A DNA stretch of 64,000 bases, taken from the NCBI GenBank assembly GCA_021740905.1, contig JAIOYV010000010.1, positions 1 through 64,000 on the forward strand, given 5' to 3'. The DNA is from Bacteroidales bacterium. GTDB taxonomy: Bacteria; Bacteroidota; Bacteroidia; Bacteroidales; M50B96. The first letter of the stretch is position 1, and each line of letters starts with the position of its first letter. Positions 54,246 to 62,471 of this stretch are shown here, in pieces. The notes beneath the pieces are model-generated. The model was given only the letters and a program-made list of their open reading frames with translations, was not told where the DNA came from and ran no database searches. The translations under genes were made by a program, and so were the position numbers.

Positions 54246-54602
54246 ATGCGAAAGGAGGATCGGACATTTATAATGTATCTGGAAGACATACAGTTAGCAA
54301 TGTCCAGAATTGCAGAATATATTGCAGCCTATACCCCTATCCAGTTCAAACAAGACTACAAAACCGTTGATGCAGTTGTTCGCAACTTTGAAATAATCGG
54401 CGAAGCCTCGAAAAATTTACCTAATGAGATTAAAGACAAATATCCAGATGTTCCCTGGCAAGAAATGTACTTTTTAAGAAATAAAGTTTCCCATGAATAT
54501 TTTGGAATTGACTACGATATTCTTTGGGATGTAGCATTCAATTATTTGCCTGAAAATAAAATGCAAATTGATAGTATCATTAAAAATGAAACTTCAATCT
54601 AA
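54246..54602 (+). CDS. hepT: HepT-type HEPN ribonuclease toxin
   Basis: A 118-residue helical HEPN (DUF86) protein that should cleave RNA. 'RNKVSHEYFGID' supplies the RX4HXY motif: R78 and H83 form the nuclease site and Y85 is the expected modification site. Its partner MntA lies directly upstream. The frame can be opened at a TTG (54237) within mntA, but the ATG at 54246 matches the family start. It appears intact, in contrast to the PIN module next to it. Confidence 0.9.
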   Translation: MRKEDRTFIMYLEDIQLAMSRIAEYIAAYTPIQFKQDYKTVDAVVRNFEIIGEASKNLPNEIKDKYPDVPWQEMYFLRNKVSHEYFGIDYDILWDVAFNYLPENKMQIDSIIKNETSI

Positions 54603-54646
54603 TACCTATTACAAATTGCAGGGGTAATTATTTAAACATACAAATC

Positions 54647-56209
54647 TTACTCCAAAACTCTCCTTACCGAATCAATCACAGTTCCATCCACCCATTTGAT
54701 AGCGGCTACGACCTCTTCTCCAAATTTTTGCTTTTGAGGTACGCCACAAATCCGGTCGGCTTCGGCTTTTAGTTCCTGGATGGTTTTTATGGGCAGGCCG
54801 GAACCTTTTGCAGCTTCTATTAAATCTTTGCGCAAGGGGTTGATAGCAATGCCCCGCTCGGTGACAATTACATCGATCAGTTCGCCGGGGCCGCAAAGGG
54901 TGGTCACTTCGTCGATAATAATAGGGATCCGGTCGCGGAAAAGGGGAACTGGGATGATCACCGTTTTTGAGAACAAGCAATTCTGCCAGCCACCAATTCC
55001 GTGAAGCAAAAGACCATCAGAGTGAGTTACCACATTGGCGTTAAAATTTATATCAATTTCAGTGGCACCTAAAATCGCCACATCGACTAATGAAGCGAAA
55101 TTTCCTTTTCCATGGTAGTTGTAGCTTGTAAACGGGCTGGTCCAAACATGTCCTGGATTTTCAGCCATGGAGCGAACACCTTCAAGATCGAAAGTTTGTC
55201 CATCGAGGATGTACTCTACCAATCCTTCTTCCAACATCTGAACGAGGTACTTGTTGCTACCTCCCCTTGCAAATCGGGCCTTGATGCCCTTTGCTTTCAT
55301 TATTTGCTTGAAATATTCACCCACTGCCAGGGAAGTCCCACCTGCCCCACTCTGGAAACTAAAACCATCGCGGATAATGCCGGTCACTTCACAGAATTTG
55401 GCTGTCATCTCGGCCAATAGCAAGCGATCAGGGCTTTTTGTAATTTCGGTGGTCCCTGAAACGATTTTTTCTGAAAGACCTACCTTGTCCATTTTAACCG
55501 TAAAGTCGACATGGTTTCCCTGAATTTGCCATGGCACACAGGGAAAAGGAACCATATTGTCGGTCACCACGATCACTTTTTCAGCATACTCCGAATCGGC
55601 CAGGGCAAAGCCCAACAAACCACTTGCCGATTGACCATATAACCCATTTGCATTACCAAACGAATCGGCACAAGCCGCCCCGATCACAGCAATGTCAATT
55701 TGCACATCGCCGTCCTGCACAGCCTGGTAGCGCCCACCATGCGAACGAAGAATGGCTGTCCTGCTCATTTTTCCGTAAGAACAGAACTTGCCCAAAGCGC
55801 CATTCATGCTACCTTCTATATGCGAAATGGTGCCATCTTCAAGATAAGGGATCAGATGTTCGTGGCAAGGAAAAGAGGCTGATGGAAACCAGCGAAGGTT
55901 TTTCACTCCTAATTCGTGGGCAATATCAAAAATCAAGTTAGCTAGCAAATCGCCATTGCGGAAATGGTGGTGGGTCGAAATGGTCATGCCGTCTTTTAGC
56001 CCAGCCTTTATCAGGGCATCTTTTAGGCTCTCAACCTGCTTGTTACCGTCAGCCGGGTAGTTGGCATACGATTTTATGCTTGGAGCATGTTTCTTCCCAG
56101 TTGGAATGAATTTCCCCACGCCCATGTATGGGACTTGTTCAACTCCATTTATAGTTTTTGGGACCATCCGTCCCGCTGCATTCTTTATAAGGTTATCTGA
56201 TTTTTCCAT
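54647..56209 (-). CDS. citF: Citrate lyase alpha subunit (citrate CoA-transferase)
   Basis: A 520-residue cytosolic enzyme that moves the acyl carrier onto citrate to give citryl-ACP. It matches CitF along its length: 'KDGMTISTHHHFRNGD' near the start, 'EGSMNGALGKFCSYGKM', 'GAACADSFGNANGLYGQSA', 'FSFQSGAGGTSLAV' and 'VVTHSDGLLLHGIGGWQN'. Length is normal. It follows the CitD-CitE fusion by 58 bases in one operon. CitC, CitX and CitG, which mature the acyl carrier, are not in the window. Confidence 0.92.
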   Translation of the reverse strand: MEKSDNLIKNAAGRMVPKTINGVEQVPYMGVGKFIPTGKKHAPSIKSYANYPADGNKQVESLKDALIKAGLKDGMTISTHHHFRNGDLLANLIFDIAHELGVKNLRWFPSASFPCHEHLIPYLEDGTISHIEGSMNGALGKFCSYGKMSRTAILRSHGGRYQAVQDGDVQIDIAVIGAACADSFGNANGLYGQSASGLLGFALADSEYAEKVIVVTDNMVPFPCVPWQIQGNHVDFTVKMDKVGLSEKIVSGTTEITKSPDRLLLAEMTAKFCEVTGIIRDGFSFQSGAGGTSLAVGEYFKQIMKAKGIKARFARGGSNKYLVQMLEEGLVEYILDGQTFDLEGVRSMAENPGHVWTSPFTSYNYHGKGNFASLVDVAILGATEIDINFNANVVTHSDGLLLHGIGGWQNCLFSKTVIIPVPLFRDRIPIIIDEVTTLCGPGELIDVIVTERGIAINPLRKDLIEAAKGSGLPIKTIQELKAEADRICGVPQKQKFGEEVVAAIKWVDGTVIDSVRRVLE

Positions 56210-56267
56210 TTTTTCCTTTTTTGTTTTGATCTGTCCAACTTATTATTGGTATCCGGACAATCTTAAG

Positions 56268-57488
56268 TTAAGCATTAAATTCTTCTCGCCAATTTTCATC
56301 CAACAAACCCAGTCGAAGGGCGAGATGGATTGTAGTTTCTGCCCTTTTCACAACAGGAGGGTCGATCATTTTTGATCCCAGCGAAACTACTCCAAGGCCT
56401 TTTTCAGAAGCTTCCATAAAAGCATGTACAATTTTTTTGGCCTTGTCGATTTCATCGGCTTCGGGGGCAAAGCTCTCGTGGATTACAGGAATCTGGCGCG
56501 GGTGGATGCAGCCCATTCCCTCGAAACCAAGCGATTTCGAAACTTTGACATTCTCTTTCAGGCCGTCCATATCGCCCACATCCGAAAATACCGAGTCGAT
56601 AGGCTGGATACCTGCAGCTTTGCAGGCATTCACCAAACGAGTGCGGGCATAAAATGATTCGGTCGCTTCTTTGGTCCGGCGTGTGCCCAAATCGGCAGTA
56701 AAATCTTCGAGGCCAATAGCCAGGGCAACGACATTTTTCGATGCAGTAGCAATCTCAAAAGCCTTTTCAACGCCCAATGCCGATTCGATAATAGGCATGT
56801 ACCAGGTGGGCATTGTTATCTTATGAGCCGATTTTATCTTTTCGATTTCGATGTCTAATTGCTTAATATAACCAGCACTCTCGCATTTGGGAACAAGGAT
56901 CAGGTTTACATTTTGAGGAATAATGTAAGCCAGCTCAGCAATACCCATATCTCCCTGATTGATCCGGACCATCCGTTCGGCCCCATACATATTTAAAGCC
57001 CGAAGAGCATTGCGGACTAAAAAACGGGCTTCTGGTTTTTTGGCAGGGGCCACCGAATCTTCCAAATCAAGGATGAGGCCATTGGGTTTGTGGATGCCGG
57101 CATTGAGCATCATGCTGGGCGTGTTGCCCGGTAGGTAAAGCCGTGAAAAACGAAACTGCGATTTTTGCGAACTTGTTGTATTCTCCTCAATCATTTCGGG
57201 TAGAAATTCTTTCTCGCTTTCGATAAGTTGTTTGATGGCCGCCTCAATCCGTGCCATAATAACCCAGGGAAGCGCACCTTTATCATCAATAAAAAACTCG
57301 GCATTTTCGATTCCAAAAAACGCCAAGGCCTTTTTACATACAGCCAAAATATCATCTCCAAACAAAGTTTTCACTTTACTTTGAACCTCGATATGTAAGC
57401 CTCCGCTTTCTTTTAATTCGAGGGAAACAAAACAATCCGATCGTATCTTGTCGCCATCATTTCCCGCTGTTGCAATTTTCTTTGTCAT
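56268..57488 (-). CDS. Fused citrate lyase gamma-beta subunit (CitD-CitE)
   Basis: A 406-residue fusion. Residues 1-95 match CitD, the acyl carrier: 'IRSDCFVSLE' aligns with ESSDCMV, making S17 the expected attachment site of the prosthetic group, and 'DDKGALPWVIMARIEAAI' matches DKGAL...ARxEAA. Residues about 110-406 are CitE, the HpcH/HpaI-fold lyase that splits citryl-ACP to oxaloacetate and acetyl-ACP: 'SRLYLPGNTPSMM', 'GLILDLEDSVAPAKKPEAR', 'IESALGVEKAFEIA'. A longer frame from 57653 adds 55 residues of unrelated sequence, so the ATG at 57488 is used. CitD and CitE are normally separate, so the fusion fixes their ratio at one to one. Confidence 0.85.
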   Translation of the reverse strand: MTKKIATAGNDGDKIRSDCFVSLELKESGGLHIEVQSKVKTLFGDDILAVCKKALAFFGIENAEFFIDDKGALPWVIMARIEAAIKQLIESEKEFLPEMIEENTTSSQKSQFRFSRLYLPGNTPSMMLNAGIHKPNGLILDLEDSVAPAKKPEARFLVRNALRALNMYGAERMVRINQGDMGIAELAYIIPQNVNLILVPKCESAGYIKQLDIEIEKIKSAHKITMPTWYMPIIESALGVEKAFEIATASKNVVALAIGLEDFTADLGTRRTKEATESFYARTRLVNACKAAGIQPIDSVFSDVGDMDGLKENVKVSKSLGFEGMGCIHPRQIPVIHESFAPEADEIDKAKKIVHAFMEASEKGLGVVSLGSKMIDPPVVKRAETTIHLALRLGLLDENWREEFNA

Positions 57489-57508
57489 GGTCGAATATTT
57501 TAAAAAGA

Positions 57509-57516
57509 CAAAGATA
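57509..57516 (-). promoter_or_regulatory. -7 box of the citrate lyase operon
   Basis: TATCTTTG on the minus strand fits TAnnTTTG and lies 20 bases before the ATG at 57488. No TTG at -33 was found. The rest of the 301-base gap 57489-57789 shows nothing I can name. Confidence 0.45.
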
Positions 57517-57789
57517 ATACAAGTTGCTTGTGGCATGTATCCGGCGATCAAAATTAAAACATGTTTTAAAACAATTGGGCAGTCTTTAATATCCTTAATA
57601 ATGCATAGGTTAATCTTTAATGGAGCAATCATAATTAACCCAGATTGGATCAACCTGAAGTTTGATTTCTGAGAAGTTGCAATTTTACAAAATAGGGAGG
57701 TTATTTCGACCGATTCTCTAAATTGAAATTCGATGAGATTGTGTTATAGAGTTTTCTTCACTCCTTTAACCAGTCGTGTTAAAACAGAT

Positions 57790-58719
57790 TTATTTCAGCC
57801 AGGTTTTCAAGGCATCAATAAATTCCGCTTGCTGGTCTATGTACACACTATGGGAACAATTGTCGAGATATTTTACATTGCCTTCTGGTAAAAGTTCTTG
57901 CAACTCCTTTACCTGAGCAGTCGAATACAGTCCATCATCCTTTCCATACAAACCATAAATGGGGATTTTTTCAGATTGCAATTTTTTCAGGTTTGAAGTC
58001 AGGTCAATTGAAGTGTACCTCTCATTTGCCCAAAAGCCCTTTGGTGCCTCATAAGTCATAACAGCTGCATTACGTGCAAGGATTGGATCGGTCTGAAATT
58101 TCATATATATTTCCTGGGCTTCGATGCTCGGGTTTTCGGGACTGTAAAAACCATTTTGCATGGCGTGCATAAAACAATACGAGCTATACTCAAGGCTGGC
58201 TGTGTCCATTTTTTCCATCATCAAAATATACTTGAGATTAGTACTGTCGTTTTTCGATTCATAAATCATTTGCGAATTGGCCCGAATGTTTTTAAATGAT
58301 TTCTGCAATGAAACGGGGGCGCCCACCAGCACAAGCGCTTGCACCTTTTCAGGATATTCTTCGGCAAAAAGAGTGGCCAGCACCCCTCCAAAACTATGTC
58401 CGATCAAGGTAGCTTTTTTCAGCTTGTATTTCTTGTAAATTGATTTCAAGTCTTTGAAACTTTCAGCAAATGTAAAACTGGCCTTTTTGTCTAAACTCCT
58501 TCCTTCACCCCTACGATCGTAAACTACAACAAAAAAACCCTGGTTGGCGAGGACATGTGCTGTTGTGATTTCAAATGTGGAGCAGTTATAACCGGGGCCT
58601 CCGTGAAGAAAAATGAGTGCTTTGCCATCTTTGTTGCCAAAAGTCCTGATATATAAGTCTTGACTATTGCCCACAAGTACCACCATCAATAGGAATGTTG
58701 AAAAAATGCTTGTTTTCAT
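57790..58719 (-). CDS. Exported alpha/beta hydrolase, prolyl-aminopeptidase-like
   Basis: A 309-residue protein with a signal peptide (1-20, 'MKTSIFSTFLLMVVLVGN'). The fold is alpha/beta hydrolase: oxyanion 'FLHGGPG' (38-44), 'VVYDRRGEGRS', nucleophile S109 in 'GHSFGG', then Asp in 'LYGKDDGLY' and His in 'NCSHSVYI'. HGGPG and DRRGEGRS place it near the S33 peptidase/aminopeptidase group, though lipase or esterase activity is equally possible. The ATG at 58719 was chosen over 58752 because the signal peptide begins there. Single gene. Confidence 0.85.
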   Translation of the reverse strand: MKTSIFSTFLLMVVLVGNSQDLYIRTFGNKDGKALIFLHGGPGYNCSTFEITTAHVLANQGFFVVVYDRRGEGRSLDKKASFTFAESFKDLKSIYKKYKLKKATLIGHSFGGVLATLFAEEYPEKVQALVLVGAPVSLQKSFKNIRANSQMIYESKNDSTNLKYILMMEKMDTASLEYSSYCFMHAMQNGFYSPENPSIEAQEIYMKFQTDPILARNAAVMTYEAPKGFWANERYTSIDLTSNLKKLQSEKIPIYGLYGKDDGLYSTAQVKELQELLPEGNVKYLDNCSHSVYIDQQAEFIDALKTWLK

Positions 58720-58927
58720 TTGTAGATTCTGTTTAATTGAGGTGTATAACAAGGTCCTAGCTCACTTAGTTCAAATAAAAATTACGGCATCTCATTTTTA
58801 GGATCAAGTGTTTTGAAGTATGACAGGGCAATTCATACTTTGCGTATCAACGAAACAAAGCTATTTTTGGGCAAATTTCCGGTTCAAAACAAATCGCTTG
58901 TGAGAGACCGGTGTAAACATTAAAGCT

Positions 58928-59413
58928 ATGGAATCGAAGTGGGTATTACTGATAAAAAACAACATAGAGAAACACAAGGAAACAGTACATAAGCGGGATG
59001 TCCGTTTTTTTCAATTCGACCAGTTGGTGCGGATTGCCGAGAGACTTGACAACTTTGAAAAAACCTGCCCGGAATGTAGTGGGCATAAGGGGGTTTTAGA
59101 AGAAATTTCATCCTCATTGACCCAGTATGTCAATACATCGCCTTCGATGAAAAGGGAATTTGAGAAGAAAACCGACCGTATTAAAAAACACCTTAAAACA
59201 GCCCATCAAATAATCCCGGTGTACTTCTTCCTTTCCTTATATTCCTTCCTGGGGCTTGCTATTGGTGCGGGTGTAGGTGTTATTGCCGGCTTAGCGTTTT
59301 ATTCCTATTTCATCAATATTATTGTGTTTTCAACAATTGTAGGATTGACTATCGGATATATTTTAGGCTCGAAAAAAGACTGGAAGGTAAGGCTCGATAA
59401 GAGGCTGCTTTGA
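58928..59413 (+). CDS. Unknown two-TM protein with a CxxC motif
   Basis: A 161-residue protein I do not recognise. The N-terminal half is helical and charged, with 'EKTCPECSGHKG' (CPEC) near residue 46, a possible metal or redox site. A coiled-coil-like stretch ('SPSMKREFEKKTDRIKKHL') leads to two hydrophobic helices at about 96-118 and 122-148. The end is basic ('GSKKDWKVRLDKRLL'). It is a single gene, convergent with the kinase gene beyond the tandem repeat. Confidence 0.6.
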   Translation: MESKWVLLIKNNIEKHKETVHKRDVRFFQFDQLVRIAERLDNFEKTCPECSGHKGVLEEISSSLTQYVNTSPSMKREFEKKTDRIKKHLKTAHQIIPVYFFLSLYSFLGLAIGAGVGVIAGLAFYSYFINIIVFSTIVGLTIGYILGSKKDWKVRLDKRLL

Positions 59414-59473
59414 GGCAGTCGGCAGTCCTACTAAGCTAAAGCTTGCTTTGGATAACCTGGAATACGCAGTAGT

Positions 59474-59592
59474 CTTCAACTCAGAACTTTTCAACTCAGG
59501 ACTTTTCAACTCTTCAACTCATCAACTTTTCAACTCTTCAACTCTTCAACTCTTCAACTTTTCAACTCATCAACTCATCAACTCATCAACTC
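59474..59592. repeat. Low-complexity tandem repeat (TTCAACTC/CATCAACTC)
   Basis: About thirteen imperfect units of eight to nine bases, TTCAACTCT or CATCAACTC, fill the gap between two convergent genes. The reverse complement reads GAGTTGAA. Such arrays are common between genes in Bacteroidota. No coding or terminator role is clear. Confidence 0.85.
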
Positions 59593-59600
59593 CGAACCCT

Positions 59601-62471
59601 CTACAGCGAGAAATAGAACGTTGCCCCTTCCCCTTCTACACCTTCGGCCCAGATTTCACCTTTGTGTCTATTTACAATCCGCTGCACTGTTGCAAGGCCA
59701 ATGCCGGTACCAGGAAACTCTTGATCGGAGTGTAAACGCCTGAATACTGCAAATAACTGGTCGTAGTATTTCATGTTGAAGCCAATTCCATTGTCGCGGA
59801 CAAAGACCACTGTTTTTCCATCTTTCATTTCTGAACCAACGGAGATTTCAGTAAGCTCCCTTTTCTTGGTAAATTTCCAGGCATTTTCAATCAGGTTGCG
59901 CATCATAAACTCTAACAGGGTTTTGTCGGCGTGTATTTTAATTTCCGGCTCGACACTGATCTTCGATTTTCGATTGGGCGAGGCTTCCCGCACTTCTGCA
60001 AAAATAAAATTTGCCAACGAACTTGCATCGATTTCCCGCACTTGCAGCTCCTTGCGGTTGATCCGCGAAAGGGTAAGGATGTCTTTGATAAGTTCGCCCA
60101 TGTGCTGGCTCGAAAGGCGGATCCTGTCGAGGTAATGTTGGGCAGTTTCATCGATATTTCCTTTCATGTGATCGAACAGGGCACGGCTAAATCCATCGAG
60201 GCGTGTGAGTGGGGCTCGTAAATCGTGCGATACCGAATACGAAAAAGATTCGAGCTCCTGATTCAGTGCATCGAGTTCTTCGTTGGCAAAGATCAAATCT
60301 TTCCGGGCCTCGTTCATATCTTCCAATAAAAAGGTCAATGCCTGTTGCGACTCCGATATTTTCTTGGCTTGGAGTTCCAATTCGTCGGTGCGTTGTTTTA
60401 CCATCGACTTTAGGTTGGTTGAATAATCCCTGACTTTCTTTTCCGACTTCTGAAGGTTTTTATATAATTCGAGATTATCCAGTGCTTGTGCCAGGCGTTG
60501 GCCCACCTCCTTGATTAAGCGCAATTCATCTTCTGTCCATCGGTGTTCTACCGTGGTTTGGTGCAAGCCAAGCAACCAAGGCTTTCCAATTTTTGTTTCG
60601 ACCTTTACTGAAAGTTGTGCCTTTACATTGTATTTTTTAACTGTTTCGCTTTCAAGGGCCTCTTGGCTGTCGGCATAAGCAACGACTGGTTCTCCTTTTT
60701 CAGCCTGTTTCATTAAATTACGAGAGAAATGGTCGAGTTCAATTTCATTGTTCATCATTTCGAATTTGCTTTGCTTGCCCTTGTCGTAATTATATCGAAC
60801 AAAGTGATTTTCGGCTTCCGGCTCACAAGGGTAGAGCAACCATGTCCTTTCGCAATTAAAAAGCTCTGCCACTTCGGTAATTACGGCCTGGATAACTTCT
60901 TCGTTAACCATCGACTGGTTCAACATCTTTGATATTTTGTCGAGGTTTTCAAAATAACTCAGGTTTTCTTTAAGCGTTTCTTGTGCCCTTAAAAGCTCCT
61001 GTTCTGCTTTCTTACGCTCGCCGATATCCCTGACTACAGAGAGTATTGCAGGTGCTCCTGAATATTGAACGGATCGGGCACTAACTTCAACGGGCCAATT
61101 GTCCCCCTTCGAATCCCGATGTATTGTTTCGAAAGAATGGGACCCTTTCTCCTTAACTATTTTAATCCTGTCGGGAACCCTTATCGCTTCCTCCGGCGCA
61201 TCAATGTGCGCTAGCCCAAGTCGAAAAAGCTCCTCCCTCGAATATCCATATCTTTCAAGAACCGTGTCATTAAATTCAACAATCTCCCCATCTTCTTTAT
61301 GGATGAAAATAGAATCGTTGATTGTGTTAAAAATGGTCCGGAACTTATCTTCTGATTCTTTTAATTCCAGCTGGGCCTTTCGGTACTCTGTAACATCTTT
61401 GGCAAATACCAGTAGTCTATTGTCCGACATTTTTACGCAACTTATCAGGACAAATTTGATTTCCCCATTTTTATTATTTAGGCTGAGTTCTGCTGTTGCT
61501 TTGCCATGTTGCCATACCTCTCCAAAACAGGTTATCGCTTCTTGTTTGCTATCGTCGGTGACCAAATCCAAAAAATTAAGAGTCAGAAACTCCTCCTTTG
61601 TATATCCTGATATCTCGATGGCTTTATCATTGATATCAATATATTTTCCCTGTTGATCGATTACAAAAAAGCCATCAGGCAAATTTTCAATATAACTTTT
61701 GAATTTTTCCTCAATCTCTTTTGTCTCAGAAATATCTTCAATCGTGCCGTCGATAAAGGCAATAGTTCCTTCACCATTATAAACAGCATTATAATCTGTT
61801 TTCACCCAAATAACCGAACCATCCTTTTTAAGCTCCTTTGTGATAAAACTTTTTACAAACCCATGTTTTTTAAGTTGGGCCAGCATTTCCTCCCTATCGC
61901 TAGTGTTGGAGTAATAATTTTGAGCGGGTTGTGCAAGGAGTTCTTCTTCGGTTTCAAAACCATACATCTTCACCATTGCAGGATTGGCATAAAGTACTTT
62001 GCCCGATATGGTTGACCTGAAAATTCCAAGAGGGATATTGTTATAATGGTACTTGTACTTTTCTTCGCTTTGTTTTAGTTTCCTTTCTGTTTCAACGAGC
62101 CGAATAAGTGGCCGCAGCCTGGACAATAGATCATTTTTTGTAAATGGCCAGTTTACAAAGCCATCACCATCGGCTTCAATTGCCTTAGTTTGATCTTCTT
62201 CGGAATATTTTATAGAGGATACTAAAAGTACAAGAATCCCTTCGAGGGTTGGCGTGGATTTAATATGTTTACAGACTTCGTAACCCGATTCGCCTGGCAT
62301 CACAATATCTAATAGAATGATATCGGGTTTATCATTCTCAATCATTTTATATGCCTCCTTACCCGACAATGCAGTAAAAATTTTGAATATGTCATCTTCA
62401 ATCATTTTTAATTGAAGCTTTAAAATAGCTTGATCGTCGTTTACAATGAGAATTTTAATTTGATTATTCAT
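59601..62471 (-). CDS. Receiver-PAS-GAF sensor histidine kinase
   Basis: A 956-residue sensor kinase without transmembrane helices. Order: receiver 1-125 with phospho-acceptor D55 ('IILLDIVMP'); PAS domains about 138-255, 258-375 and 378-500; GAF about 510-680; coiled coil; HisKA with H749 in 'SYSVSHDLRAPLTRLDGFS'; HATPase ending 'GTGIGLATVQRIVNRH'. The receiver lacks the usual Lys: 'FVNWPFTKND' has Trp where KP is expected, so its switching may be altered. The ATG overlaps the TGA of the upstream PAS-protein gene by four bases (ATGA), so the two are translationally coupled and probably work together. Confidence 0.85.
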   Translation of the reverse strand: MNNQIKILIVNDDQAILKLQLKMIEDDIFKIFTALSGKEAYKMIENDKPDIILLDIVMPGESGYEVCKHIKSTPTLEGILVLLVSSIKYSEEDQTKAIEADGDGFVNWPFTKNDLLSRLRPLIRLVETERKLKQSEEKYKYHYNNIPLGIFRSTISGKVLYANPAMVKMYGFETEEELLAQPAQNYYSNTSDREEMLAQLKKHGFVKSFITKELKKDGSVIWVKTDYNAVYNGEGTIAFIDGTIEDISETKEIEEKFKSYIENLPDGFFVIDQQGKYIDINDKAIEISGYTKEEFLTLNFLDLVTDDSKQEAITCFGEVWQHGKATAELSLNNKNGEIKFVLISCVKMSDNRLLVFAKDVTEYRKAQLELKESEDKFRTIFNTINDSIFIHKEDGEIVEFNDTVLERYGYSREELFRLGLAHIDAPEEAIRVPDRIKIVKEKGSHSFETIHRDSKGDNWPVEVSARSVQYSGAPAILSVVRDIGERKKAEQELLRAQETLKENLSYFENLDKISKMLNQSMVNEEVIQAVITEVAELFNCERTWLLYPCEPEAENHFVRYNYDKGKQSKFEMMNNEIELDHFSRNLMKQAEKGEPVVAYADSQEALESETVKKYNVKAQLSVKVETKIGKPWLLGLHQTTVEHRWTEDELRLIKEVGQRLAQALDNLELYKNLQKSEKKVRDYSTNLKSMVKQRTDELELQAKKISESQQALTFLLEDMNEARKDLIFANEELDALNQELESFSYSVSHDLRAPLTRLDGFSRALFDHMKGNIDETAQHYLDRIRLSSQHMGELIKDILTLSRINRKELQVREIDASSLANFIFAEVREASPNRKSKISVEPEIKIHADKTLLEFMMRNLIENAWKFTKKRELTEISVGSEMKDGKTVVFVRDNGIGFNMKYYDQLFAVFRRLHSDQEFPGTGIGLATVQRIVNRHKGEIWAEGVEGEGATFYFSL

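Noticed and set aside
57489-57653. 55-codon extension of the CitD-CitE fusion
   Set aside because: The sequence is hydrophobic and unrelated to CitD, and a promoter box lies inside it.
59414-59600. CRISPR-like array
   Set aside because: The units are eight to nine bases with no spacers and no cas genes nearby; it is a simple tandem repeat.
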